Positions 8,375-14,442 of a stretch of DNA of 44,461 nt are shown here, one piece after another. Origin of the DNA: Rhizobium sp. ASV8 (GTDB lineage: Bacteria; Pseudomonadota; Alphaproteobacteria; Rhizobiales; Rhizobiaceae); assembly GCF_016429255.1 (NCBI RefSeq), contig NZ_JAELUG010000050.1, positions 1 to 44,461 on the forward strand, written 5' to 3'. The notes under the pieces were generated by a model, which was not told the DNA's origin, searched no databases, and was given only the letters and a program-made list of their open reading frames with translations. The position numbers and the translations under genes are program-made. Numbering within the stretch: position 1 is the stretch's first letter; each line of letters starts with the position of its first letter.

Positions 8375-8893
8375 ATGTTAGAGCAAGATCTTTGGAATAA
8401 GATGCACGAAGAGAACGAGCGTGCTCGGGAGCATATAATTTGGTGGAACCAGAAACAGGATGCTCAGCGTCAACGCGATGAGAGATGGATATTATTTCTG
8501 AATAGATTCGAGGCAATTATTATTACAGCGATCGCCGCTATTAATATTGCCCTTGCTATTGGCGTTATAAATTTTGGATATATAATTGAATATTTTATAT
8601 TATATTCTCCGGATCTATTGAAATTATTCACGATTCTTGGGACATTAATACTATTCTCAATGCGTGGATACATACCAATTGGATACGGTTGCTTGGAGAT
8701 TACCGTTGGAATAGCCGCCATATTGAGCACCCCCAACGCTGCCTCATCAAATATCCCTGCTGCACTTCCACTACTATCTGGTGCATATATCGTAGTCCGA
8801 GGTCTTGACAATATTGCCAAAGGTCTCAGTCCGAATTCCTTCTTGGGACGTTACTTCAGCTTGTTGTTCAACAACCCTAAGAAAAATGGCTGA
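8375..8893 (+). CDS. AT-rich multi-pass membrane protein
   Basis: The 172-residue protein has a charged soluble N-terminus (about 1-42, rich in E, R, Q and W). About four hydrophobic segments follow, near 46-66, 82-98, 102-118 and 126-143, then a short basic tail. Base composition is clearly more AT-rich than in the flanking genes, with many ATA and ATT codons, so it was probably acquired from another source. It lies exactly where tail genes downstream of gpU have been lost, which suggests an inserted cargo gene. Superinfection exclusion or another phage-defence role is a reasonable guess for a membrane cargo protein, but no motif shows it. Confidence 0.65.
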   Translation: MLEQDLWNKMHEENERAREHIIWWNQKQDAQRQRDERWILFLNRFEAIIITAIAAINIALAIGVINFGYIIEYFILYSPDLLKLFTILGTLILFSMRGYIPIGYGCLEITVGIAAILSTPNAASSNIPAALPLLSGAYIVVRGLDNIAKGLSPNSFLGRYFSLLFNNPKKNG

Positions 8894-9047
8894 TCAATCG
8901 CTAGAAATCTCCAAAGTCGACATCTGGATCTAGACGTCTTCGATGTTAGATAAACCGGAACCGGAAGCCTGAAATAGAAATCACCAAAACCGCTCAAAGC
9001 CTGCGCTGCCGGAGCCCCGCGGTCGGTGGGGGTGGGACCTGAAGAAC

Positions 9048-9371
9048 CTAAGGGGCTGGGGGTCTCCTGCCGCCGTCGTTGCCCTTCAGGCGTGCGACAG
9101 CATCGTCGACGGCAGCAAGGAACAAGAACAGTTCGTCTCGCGCCCGGTGGTCAGGCAGACCTAGCAGGCGCATCTCGCTACGGACGGCATCGTCGACCGC
9201 CTCCGTGCATTTGTTGACAATCCAGTCGTGGTGTTCGGCATTGTCCGCGATGGTCGCTGCCATGCGGTCTACCCAATGCTGGCGACGGTGGAAGGGAAAG
9301 ATCAGCAGGTTGCCCGCGCCTCCTGGGCGCGAGCGAGCGTTGGTTCCTTGTTGAGTGTCTATGGTGCTCAC
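9048..9371 (-). CDS. Small hypothetical protein, possibly DUF6074-like
   Basis: The 107-residue protein starts at GTG 9371, overlapping the stop of the upstream gene (GTGA), so the two are coupled. The N-terminal N-L-L-I-F-P-F-H-R-R-Q-H-W-V-D-R-M-A segment resembles small rhizobial element proteins that carry an aliphatic-F-P motif followed by basic residues, which I tentatively associate with DUF6074. The rest is helical and ends in a low-complexity Gly/Arg/Pro tail. Function unknown. Confidence 0.55.
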   Translation of the reverse strand: MSTIDTQQGTNARSRPGGAGNLLIFPFHRRQHWVDRMAATIADNAEHHDWIVNKCTEAVDDAVRSEMRLLGLPDHRARDELFLFLAAVDDAVARLKGNDGGRRPPAP

Positions 9372-9589
9372 TGCAGTGTCCCTCCTTCTGCCCGCTCTGC
9401 GACCGCCAGGTGCGTCTCTGCCTCCTCCTCACTGGCATGCAAAGATCGCACGGAAATGCTATCGCCATCCCGTTGCATGAGCCCCCATACAATTTGCGGG
9501 GACGATAGCTCGACGAGGAGACTCGAGCCGTCGGGTAGCTTCAATGTCTGAGCTGAGATGGCGGCGGGGACGATTACGAAGTCGGTCAT
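9368..9589 (-). CDS. Small hypothetical protein
   Basis: The 73-residue protein starts at ATG 9589 (M-T-D-F-V-I-V-P). It has a predicted beta-rich first half (LPDGSSLLVELSSPQIVWGL) and an acidic helical end. The next gene begins inside its stop codon, so the pair is probably one transcription unit. It lies downstream of the iteron-like repeats at 9689-9761. I do not recognise the family. Confidence 0.5.
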   Translation of the reverse strand: MTDFVIVPAAISAQTLKLPDGSSLLVELSSPQIVWGLMQRDGDSISVRSLHASEEEAETHLAVAERAEGGTLQ

Positions 9590-9688
9590 ACTGCACCTAT
9601 TGCTGATGAGGAAACATAGGAATCTGCCACCATGGTTTGTGCCCTTCATTTTGCATTGATGGGGCGACTCCAGCTACGGATAGGCATG

Positions 9689-9724
9689 GGTATTGGTTTA
9701 GGTATTGGTGTTGGTATTGGGGGG
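9689..9724. repeat. Three 12-bp iteron-like repeats
   Basis: GGTATTGG occurs at 9689-9696, 9701-9708 and 9713-9720 with an exact 12-bp period, and the last four bases vary. Tandem repeats next to a replication-type gene (9768-10247) are typical of replication origins or of operator arrays. Their role here is inferred. Confidence 0.55.
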
Positions 9725-9761
9725 ATAGCCTTTGCATAGGCTATCGAAAGACTATCGAAAG
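9724..9761. repeat. Inverted repeat plus 11-bp direct repeats
   Basis: GATAGCC (9724-9730) and GGCTATC (9739-9745) form a 7-bp inverted repeat. It overlaps two copies of CTATCGAAAG (9741-9750, 9752-9761) spaced one helical turn apart. Together with the 12-bp array directly to the left this makes a 73-bp repeat-dense segment. Confidence 0.5.
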
Positions 9762-9767
9762 GCTTTG

Positions 9768-10247
9768 TCAGAAGGGAATATCCTCCTTTTCATCGCCATA
9801 GATCTTGCCCGGTCGATCCCGCGTCTGTCGCTTAGATCCGCGCACTTCGCTCTTCTCGAAATTGAAGCTCTTCGCGGAAAACTCGGCGGTGGCGACCGCG
9901 CGAATTGATTGGCTTTTCACCTCGTCAAATATTTTGAGGATGCCGGCCGCGTGCTTCTGGTTAGTTGGACCATTGAAGTCGAACCAGTTGCGCACGAACA
10001 CTTCGTTCGTATGCCGGTCGGCTTTGATCAATCCCGCGGACTCTATCCGCTCCAGGGCAGAGATGAAGTCGCCTTCAGCCCGCTCAAGATCTGCAGCAGC
10101 ATATTTTGCTGGGACACGAGCAACACCCACTGAGGACTGATGTTCGCAGCTACACAAGTACAAGAACACCACGCGATCAGCGTCGGATAAGCCTATGAAG
10201 CGGCCACTGGTCCATATCGATGAATATAGTTTCACGTATCGAGCCAT
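9768..10247 (-). CDS. Putative replication (replisome-organiser type) protein
   Basis: The 159-residue protein starts at ATG 10247 behind AAGGGG. The N-terminus (MARYVKLYSSIWTSGRFIGLSDADRVVFLYLC) and the following helices (RVPAKYAAADLERAEGDFISALERIESAGLI) resemble the winged-helix N-terminal domain of phage replication initiators. In these a short W-x-S-G-R-F-x-x-L start is followed by a helix-turn-helix that reads the origin. A basic, disordered C-terminus (RGSKRQTRDRPGK) follows. No primase or helicase motif is present, so it would have to recruit host enzymes. The iteron-like repeats 7-80 bp beyond its 3' end support an origin role, which is inferred. Confidence 0.5.
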   Translation of the reverse strand: MARYVKLYSSIWTSGRFIGLSDADRVVFLYLCSCEHQSSVGVARVPAKYAAADLERAEGDFISALERIESAGLIKADRHTNEVFVRNWFDFNGPTNQKHAAGILKIFDEVKSQSIRAVATAEFSAKSFNFEKSEVRGSKRQTRDRPGKIYGDEKEDIPF

Positions 10248-10262
10248 TTCTGCCCCTTTTTA

Positions 10263-10352
10263 TTGACTTTTTATGGGGCTTCGTTGAAAAAGGACTTGCG
10301 ATATGCTTTTTCAAGAAGCTTCACCCCGCCTCACAACGGCGGGGTTTTCTTT
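10263..10352 (+). ncRNA. Candidate small RNA with intrinsic terminator
   Basis: A TTGACT element at 10263 precedes a stem-loop with perfect 9-bp arms TTGAAAAAG (10284-10292) and CTTTTTCAA (10306-10314). A GC-rich terminator hairpin CCCCGCC/GGCGGGG (10324-10344) and a T-rich tail follow. No plus-strand gene ends nearby: both flanking genes run on the minus strand. Two stem-loops ending in a terminator fit a short regulatory RNA. The -10 box is not convincing. Confidence 0.35.
10324..10352 (+). terminator. Rho-independent terminator, plus strand
   Basis: The stem CCCCGCC (10324-10330) and GGCGGGG (10338-10344) has a 7-nt loop, followed by TTTTCTTT. It faces plus although the adjacent genes are on minus, which supports an unannotated plus-strand transcript. 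Confidence 0.7.
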
Positions 10353-10360
10353 GTGCATAT

Positions 10361-10561
10361 TTATTGCCCTACCCTCCTGTGCTGGCAGCTATGCTCATTC
10401 AGCATCGAGACGATCAGCTCCGCCTTGCTGGCGTCAACCATGTGGCAGACGATGCCGGCTTCGTTACCGGATGCGATGTCCGCCAAGGTGACCTGGCTCT
10501 CGACCACGTAGACCTGGTCTTCGTCGGAGAGGTTCATGGTGATGGTCTTGAAGGCGGTCAT
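10361..10561 (-). CDS. Small hypothetical protein coupled to the excisionase-like gene
   Basis: The 66-residue acidic protein starts at ATG 10561 with AAGGAGA upstream, and its start overlaps the preceding stop (ATGA). The sequence (FKTITMNLSDEDQVYVVESQVTLADIASGNEAG) gives no family I can name. Being translationally coupled to a DNA-binding gene in the early region of the element, it may be part of the excision/replication switch. Confidence 0.55.
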   Translation of the reverse strand: MTAFKTITMNLSDEDQVYVVESQVTLADIASGNEAGIVCHMVDASKAELIVSMLNEHSCQHRRVGQ

Positions 10562-10752
10562 GCTGCATCTCCTTTAAAGAACGCGACGAGCTTAGAGCGC
10601 TCGACTACCCACCGACCATTGACCTTTCGCGCCGGCAATTGGCGTTTCTCCAGCATGTCGAACGTTGCTCGCGCTGATCTCCCAATGATCTTTGCGATTT
10701 CCTCTGCGCCCCAGATGAGATCCAGGGATGTAGTTTCTTCAAGCTTCTTCAT
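10558..10752 (-). CDS. Excisionase/AlpA-like DNA-binding protein
   Basis: The 64-residue protein is a single winged-helix (HTH_17/MerR-like) domain: LIWGAEEIAKIIGRSARATFDMLEKRQLPARKVNGRWVVERSKLVAFF. This is the size and layout of phage excisionases and AlpA-type activators, in which the helix-turn-helix is followed by an R/K-x-x-G-x-W wing. The gene runs divergently from the RHH regulator and integrase. The 111-bp gap between them holds three operator-like palindromes (10772-10840), so its expression is probably repressed by that regulator. It is the natural candidate for the recombination directionality factor. Confidence 0.65.
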   Translation of the reverse strand: MKKLEETTSLDLIWGAEEIAKIIGRSARATFDMLEKRQLPARKVNGRWVVERSKLVAFFKGDAA

Positions 10753-10771
10753 GTCACGGTAACCTCTTGTT

Positions 10772-10840
10772 CATATCCAGCAGATATGACATATCCAGTG
10801 GATAGGATTGACGTCAAGCGCAAAATGTATCTGCTGGATA
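10772..10840. promoter_or_regulatory. Three operator-like palindromes in the divergent control region
   Basis: Site 1 is CATATCCAGCAGATATG (10772-10788), with perfect CATATC/GATATG arms. Site 2 is TATCCAGTGGATA (10792-10804). Site 3 is TATCTGCTGGATA (10828-10840). All fit TATC-N5-GATA. They lie between the excisionase-like gene and the Arc-type regulator gene, as expected for an autoregulated RHH repressor. Confidence 0.75.
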
Positions 10841-10863
10841 GGTATTGCGTGAGGTAGAGCGAA

Positions 10864-11214
10864 ATGGGCGTAAATCGAACAAGCACAGATCAATATCAGC
10901 TACGGCTTCCACCTGGGCTAAGAGAGCGCATCAAGAGTGCCGCTGACAAAAGTGGACGCAGCATGAACACTGAGATCGTAGAGCGCCTCGAGGAGAGCCT
11001 CGATGGCCGAATGCCGTCTAGTCAAACGCTGGGCCAAATAAATGACCTCGAAGGGCGGCTTGCTATCGTGAGTGCAATTTCCAACGCGAGACTTGAAACC
11101 ATTGAGGCGTTCATTCGAATGCTCGCTCCCACCGAAGAAGCACGACAGGAGATCTGGAATGCGATTCGTGCTGGCGACCTTCAAGTCTCCGGCAGCCAGA
11201 CAAAGGAAAAGTAA
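10864..11214 (+). CDS. Arc-family ribbon-helix-helix regulator
   Basis: The 116-residue protein begins with an Arc-like RHH domain: the strand TDQYQLRLPPGLRERIKSAADKSGRSMNTEIVERLEESL holds the beta strand (Y-Q-L-R-L), helix A and the helix B consensus S-M-N-T-E-I-V. This resembles Arc and Mnt of phage P22. A C-terminal helical extension (about 60-110) may mediate higher oligomers. It faces the excisionase-like gene across three palindromes that it probably binds. One base separates its stop from the integrase start, so regulator and integrase are co-expressed. Confidence 0.8.
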   Translation: MGVNRTSTDQYQLRLPPGLRERIKSAADKSGRSMNTEIVERLEESLDGRMPSSQTLGQINDLEGRLAIVSAISNARLETIEAFIRMLAPTEEARQEIWNAIRAGDLQVSGSQTKEK

Positions 11215-11215
11215 A

Positions 11216-12406
11216 ATGTCTGTCCGCAAGCGCACATGGACCACGCCAAAGGGTGAAGAGAAATCCGCCTGGGTGGTCGACTACAACGATCAGCAGGGCA
11301 AGCGCCGTCACAAGACATTCACCAAGAAGAAGGAAGCCGACCAGTTTTCGGCTACTGCAACGGTTGAAGTTCGTGAAGGTGTCCACGTTGCTGACTCGGC
11401 TAGTGTCACGGTCGAAAAGGCCGGGCAGTTCTGGATTCGCTCTGGTGAAGCCGCCGGCCTTGAGCGGTCGTCCATCAATCAGCGGAAGAGCCATCTAGAG
11501 CACCATATCGTGCCGATGATCGGACAGGTGCTCCTGTCAAAGCTCAACGTGCCGGCCGTGCGCGATTTTGAGGATCGCATGCGAAAGGAAGGCAGATCGC
11601 CGGCGATGGTCAAGAAGGTTCTCACTTCGCTTGGCTCGATCCTGGCTGACGCTGGCGAACGCGGTCTAGCAATGCGGAATCCGGTCCGTGACATCCGCGG
11701 TAGCCGCAAGGGACGTGATGGACGCCAGGAGAAGCGCCAGAAGCGCAGACTTGAAGTTGGCGTGGATATCCCGACACCCGCCGAAATCAAGACGTTCTTG
11801 GCGGCTTTAGACGATCACTGGCGCCCTTTGCTCGTGACAGCTGTGTTCACCGGCATGCGTTCATCAGAGCTGCGCGGGTTGCGTTGGCAGGATGTCGACC
11901 TCAAGCGAGGTGAGATAAACGTCAGTCAGCGTGCTGATGAATTTAAAAAAATCGGCCCAACCAAGTCTGAGGCTGGCTTTCGAACTATTCCGGTGCCTCC
12001 ACCCGTCATCAATGCACTCAAATCGCATCGGCTGAAACAAACGAACAAGACGGAGCTGGTTTTCGCCAACCCTGATGGCGAGCCGCGGTCACATACCAAT
12101 ATCGTCAACAAAGGTCTCATCCCAACGATGATTCGCGCCAGCGTTGTTGTCGAGGTTGGCAAGTATGAGGATGGTGCTCAGATCTTGAAGGCCAAATATA
12201 CAGGAATGCACGCGCTTCGGCATTTCTATGCAAGCTGGCTGATCAACCGAAAAGAGGATGGTGGCCTCGGGTTACCGGTGAAAATGGTTCAGGAGCGCAT
12301 GGGGCACTCGTCGATCGTCATAACCATGGACACATACGGCCACCTGTTCCCCCGCACTGACGACGGGACAGAACTAGCACAGGCGGCGAACATTCTGCTC
12401 AACTGA
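11216..12406 (+). CDS. Tyrosine-type site-specific integrase
   Basis: The 396-residue protein, counted from ATG 11216, has AAGGA upstream. The longer frame from 11072 would lie inside the regulator gene. An N-terminal arm-binding domain (TWTTPKGEEKSAWVVDYNDQQGKRRHKTFTKKKEA) is followed by a core-binding SAM-like domain (about 60-165). The catalytic domain has Arg215 (TGMRSSELRG), His332 and Arg335 (HALRHF), His364 (GHSS) and nucleophile Tyr374 (MDTYGHL), which is a complete set. The gene ends 60 bp before the attR core and presumably recombines within tRNA-Cys. No damage is visible, so the enzyme is probably active. Confidence 0.93.
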   Translation: MSVRKRTWTTPKGEEKSAWVVDYNDQQGKRRHKTFTKKKEADQFSATATVEVREGVHVADSASVTVEKAGQFWIRSGEAAGLERSSINQRKSHLEHHIVPMIGQVLLSKLNVPAVRDFEDRMRKEGRSPAMVKKVLTSLGSILADAGERGLAMRNPVRDIRGSRKGRDGRQEKRQKRRLEVGVDIPTPAEIKTFLAALDDHWRPLLVTAVFTGMRSSELRGLRWQDVDLKRGEINVSQRADEFKKIGPTKSEAGFRTIPVPPPVINALKSHRLKQTNKTELVFANPDGEPRSHTNIVNKGLIPTMIRASVVVEVGKYEDGAQILKAKYTGMHALRHFYASWLINRKEDGGLGLPVKMVQERMGHSSIVITMDTYGHLFPRTDDGTELAQAANILLN

Positions 12407-12425
12407 ACGCAACATGGACGCAACA
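12407..12425. promoter_or_regulatory. Candidate integrase arm sites at the right end
   Basis: ACGCAACA occurs at 12407-12414 and 12418-12425, 11 bp apart, directly after the integrase stop and about 40 bp from the attR core. It mirrors the two TGTTGCGT copies at 1056-1073 near attL. Two copies at each end in opposite orientation are unlikely to be chance. Confidence 0.5.
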
Positions 12426-12466
12426 GAACGCCGAATTTCTTTTTGAAATCAATGGCGCCGAAAAGC

Positions 12467-12513
12467 CTGCAAATCCTTGCACCCCGGTTCGATTCCGGGC
12501 GAGGCCTCCATCC
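12467..12513. repeat. attR core (47-bp direct repeat)
   Basis: This exact copy of 948-994 is the tRNA-Cys 3' half without its 5' half. It is not a functional tRNA and marks the right end of the element. Confidence 0.93.
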
Positions 12514-12815
12514 CCTTCTTTCACACAGTCATAACTTATTGACATTGCTCTGAAATGTCTTCGGCGCTGCAATTCGGGCCTTAAGCTTTCCGCCACACCA
12601 AACGAAGCACAGCAAGTCATTCCGGTTTCGGGCACTCAACTTCCCGGGACGCACATTCCTCCCTACCAGCCAAGCATATCGCGAAGCCGCAAATGGCTGC
12701 GGCGCATGTGCGATGCGCTGCTTTCGTCCGAAACCGAAACGCGCAAACCACGGAACCAAACTGCGCTCGCGCCGTTCCTGAGAAGCGAATTTACGCCACT
12801 CTTCAGGAGAACATC
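12514..12815. other. Intergenic region right of the element
   Basis: No supported gene lies here. Open frames on both strands are short, lack good start signals and have no recognisable protein. The region presumably contains the DUF883 gene promoter. Confidence 0.5.
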
Positions 12816-13112
12816 ATGGCAGACATCAGGCTCGACAAGGATATCAACGCTCAGATCGAAGAACTTCGGAGCCAGATCGACAAGCTTTCAAGTGATCTGG
12901 CGAAGAGGATCGATAGTGCTTCCGAGCGAGCTGACGAGGCCCTTTCTTCGGCCAAGGCGAAGGTTACCAATATCGCCGACCACGCCCGTGCAGAGGGACG
13001 TAATGTTGTGCAGGCTGCAAGGGACAATCCGACAGCAACAAGCTCGATCCTCGTTGCGACCGCCCTGCTCGGACTTTTTGCAGGTCTCGTGGTCGGCAAG
13101 CTGGCGGATTAG
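12816..13112 (+). CDS. DUF883 (ElaB/YqjD-type) membrane-anchored protein
   Basis: The 98-residue protein starts at ATG 12816 behind AGGAGA. It has a long amphipathic helix with heptad repeats (IEELRSQIDKLSSDLAKRIDSASERADEALSSAKAKVTNIADHARAEG). A Asn-Pro kink (RDNPTATSS) and one C-terminal transmembrane helix (ILVATALLGLFAGLVVGKLAD) follow. This matches ElaB/YqjD proteins, which are tail-anchored inner-membrane proteins. In E. coli, YqjD binds ribosomes in stationary phase. Whether the rhizobial homologue does so is inferred. Confidence 0.85.
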   Translation: MADIRLDKDINAQIEELRSQIDKLSSDLAKRIDSASERADEALSSAKAKVTNIADHARAEGRNVVQAARDNPTATSSILVATALLGLFAGLVVGKLAD

Positions 13113-13476
13113 CACCGGCAACTCCGTATGGTAGAAAAGCGACGGCCCGATCGGCAGAGATGTCGGCCGGGCTGGCGAGTCGACGATGAGGCCATCAATA
13201 TTCACTCATGCGCGGGTTGCTCAGATCCAAATTCTTGCACAACCGCACAGTACCCTCGCAAACCTGGGACGCACGGAAATACTGCACGAATATGAAGCAG
13301 TACCGGCACGCGCATCTGAAACGGCAGACCTAGCGCTTTCGGTCTCCGGCTTCGTGTCGGTCGCACTCATCAGACCCGTGCGCTGCCGAATGTTCCCTGG
13401 CGACATCAAGATGCGGAGACAATTGCAAGGCGACCCGGATCGGAATAATGGATACCGATACACGCCAAGGGTACGA
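13113..13476. other. Intergenic region before the GNAT gene
   Basis: The GNAT reading frame stays open to 13186, but the residues it would encode have no conserved pattern. The good ribosome-binding site is at 13467. I see no other gene. An imperfect hairpin of GCCCGaTCGGC with GtCGGCCGGGC at about 13146-13172 may help to end the DUF883 transcript. Confidence 0.45.
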
Positions 13477-14241
13477 ATGCAGATGAACGACACATTCCGG
13501 TTGAATGATGAGCAACCAGTCTTTTCCGCGACGGTGACGACGTTTTGGCAGAAACATTTCCTCACCGGCACCGTCCTTCATCACGACGATAGCTTTTCCC
13601 TCGCGGTCAGCCCGGATCTCGATGACGAAAACCGAGCGATGGTGTTGCATCGGCCCGACACACCGGTTCAAGCCGTCGTGACGACGGCAGTTGCCGACAG
13701 GCTGGGTCTGCAGGAAGGAGCAGCGCTTTCCGAGGCTGAATTTCGACACAGGCTGGATGCGGCTCAAATTCTTCTCAACGGCGCCGATGCGGTTTTCTAC
13801 TATCTTGAGCCGGCAAAGCAATTGCTCTTGCAGGAGCCCCCCGCTGGCCAAATACGTCAATTGACGGAGCTGGATAGAGTTGCATTTGAGGAGTTTCAGG
13901 CCACAGCATCGGCTGAAGACCTCGACGCAGCCTATGTGGAGCTGGATCATTGGCTGGTATTCGGTGCGTTTGTCGGAACACAGCTGGTCTGCGCCGCAAG
14001 CATGTACCCCTGGGACGACGCACTCATCGCCGATGTCGGGGTTCTGACGCTGCCGACCTTCAGGGGAAAAGGACATGCGAGGAATGTGGTGCGGGCAATC
14101 AGCCGCCAAGCCTACGCTCAAGGATACGAGCCGCAATATCGATGCCAAGTCGACAATCACGCCTCGCTGGCTCTGGCGGCAGCCATAGGCCTGACGGAAT
14201 TCGGAAAATGGGAAGTGGTTTTACCCGACTCCCCGAACTGA
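13477..14241 (+). CDS. GNAT-family N-acetyltransferase
   Basis: The protein has 254 residues from ATG 13477, chosen because AAGGG lies 6 bp upstream. The N-terminal half is a non-catalytic domain (residues about 1-110). The C-terminal half (about 130-250) is an acetyl-CoA-dependent N-acetyltransferase fold. It has the acceptor-binding strand HWLVFGAFVGTQLVCAASMYPWD, the strand DVGVLTLPTFRGKGHARNVV with the R-G-K-G-H-A pyrophosphate loop of the GNAT motif A, and the CQVDNHASLALAAAIGLTEFGKW helix of motif B. The substrate is not evident. It lies alone between DUF883 and an ABC exporter on the same strand. Confidence 0.8.
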   Translation: MQMNDTFRLNDEQPVFSATVTTFWQKHFLTGTVLHHDDSFSLAVSPDLDDENRAMVLHRPDTPVQAVVTTAVADRLGLQEGAALSEAEFRHRLDAAQILLNGADAVFYYLEPAKQLLLQEPPAGQIRQLTELDRVAFEEFQATASAEDLDAAYVELDHWLVFGAFVGTQLVCAASMYPWDDALIADVGVLTLPTFRGKGHARNVVRAISRQAYAQGYEPQYRCQVDNHASLALAAAIGLTEFGKWEVVLPDSPN

Positions 14242-14442
14242 TCGATGCGTGCTCCAGCCTCCTGAGACGACGGTTGCGGCACCTCGGCTCCACCAAATCT
14301 TGAGTGCGTTTTGGCGACAACTCCCGACTCCGGAACAATCGGCGGCATCTTTCTGATTGAGATTGCAGCCGGAAGATGATTCTATGGCGATCAGCGTAGT
14401 CGAGTATCCGCGTCTCCACCCGATCTTTGACCCGAGCGGCCC

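Larger units (their letters stand above)
948..12513. mobile_element. Integrated prophage remnant or phage-satellite island in tRNA-Cys
   Basis: The element is bounded by a perfect 47-bp direct repeat of the tRNA-Cys 3' half, and the repeat starts are 11,519 bp apart. A tyrosine integrase sits beside the right repeat. Phage-type genes inside include a protease-capsid fusion, a tape measure and a gpU fragment. It also holds a regulatory switch (RHH regulator facing an excisionase-like gene) and a replication-type gene. Terminase, portal, tail tube/sheath, baseplate and lysis genes are not recognisable. Both ends are intact, so excision may still be possible. Whether it is a decayed prophage or a satellite that uses a helper phage cannot be decided from the sequence alone. 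Confidence 0.9.

Noticed and set aside
12467..12513. Second tRNA-Cys gene at the right end
   Set aside because: Only the 3' half is present. The 5' acceptor strand and D arm are missing, so it is an attachment site.
12399..12635. Minus-strand frame across attR
   Set aside because: It spans the direct repeat and the integrase stop, with no start signal and no recognisable protein.
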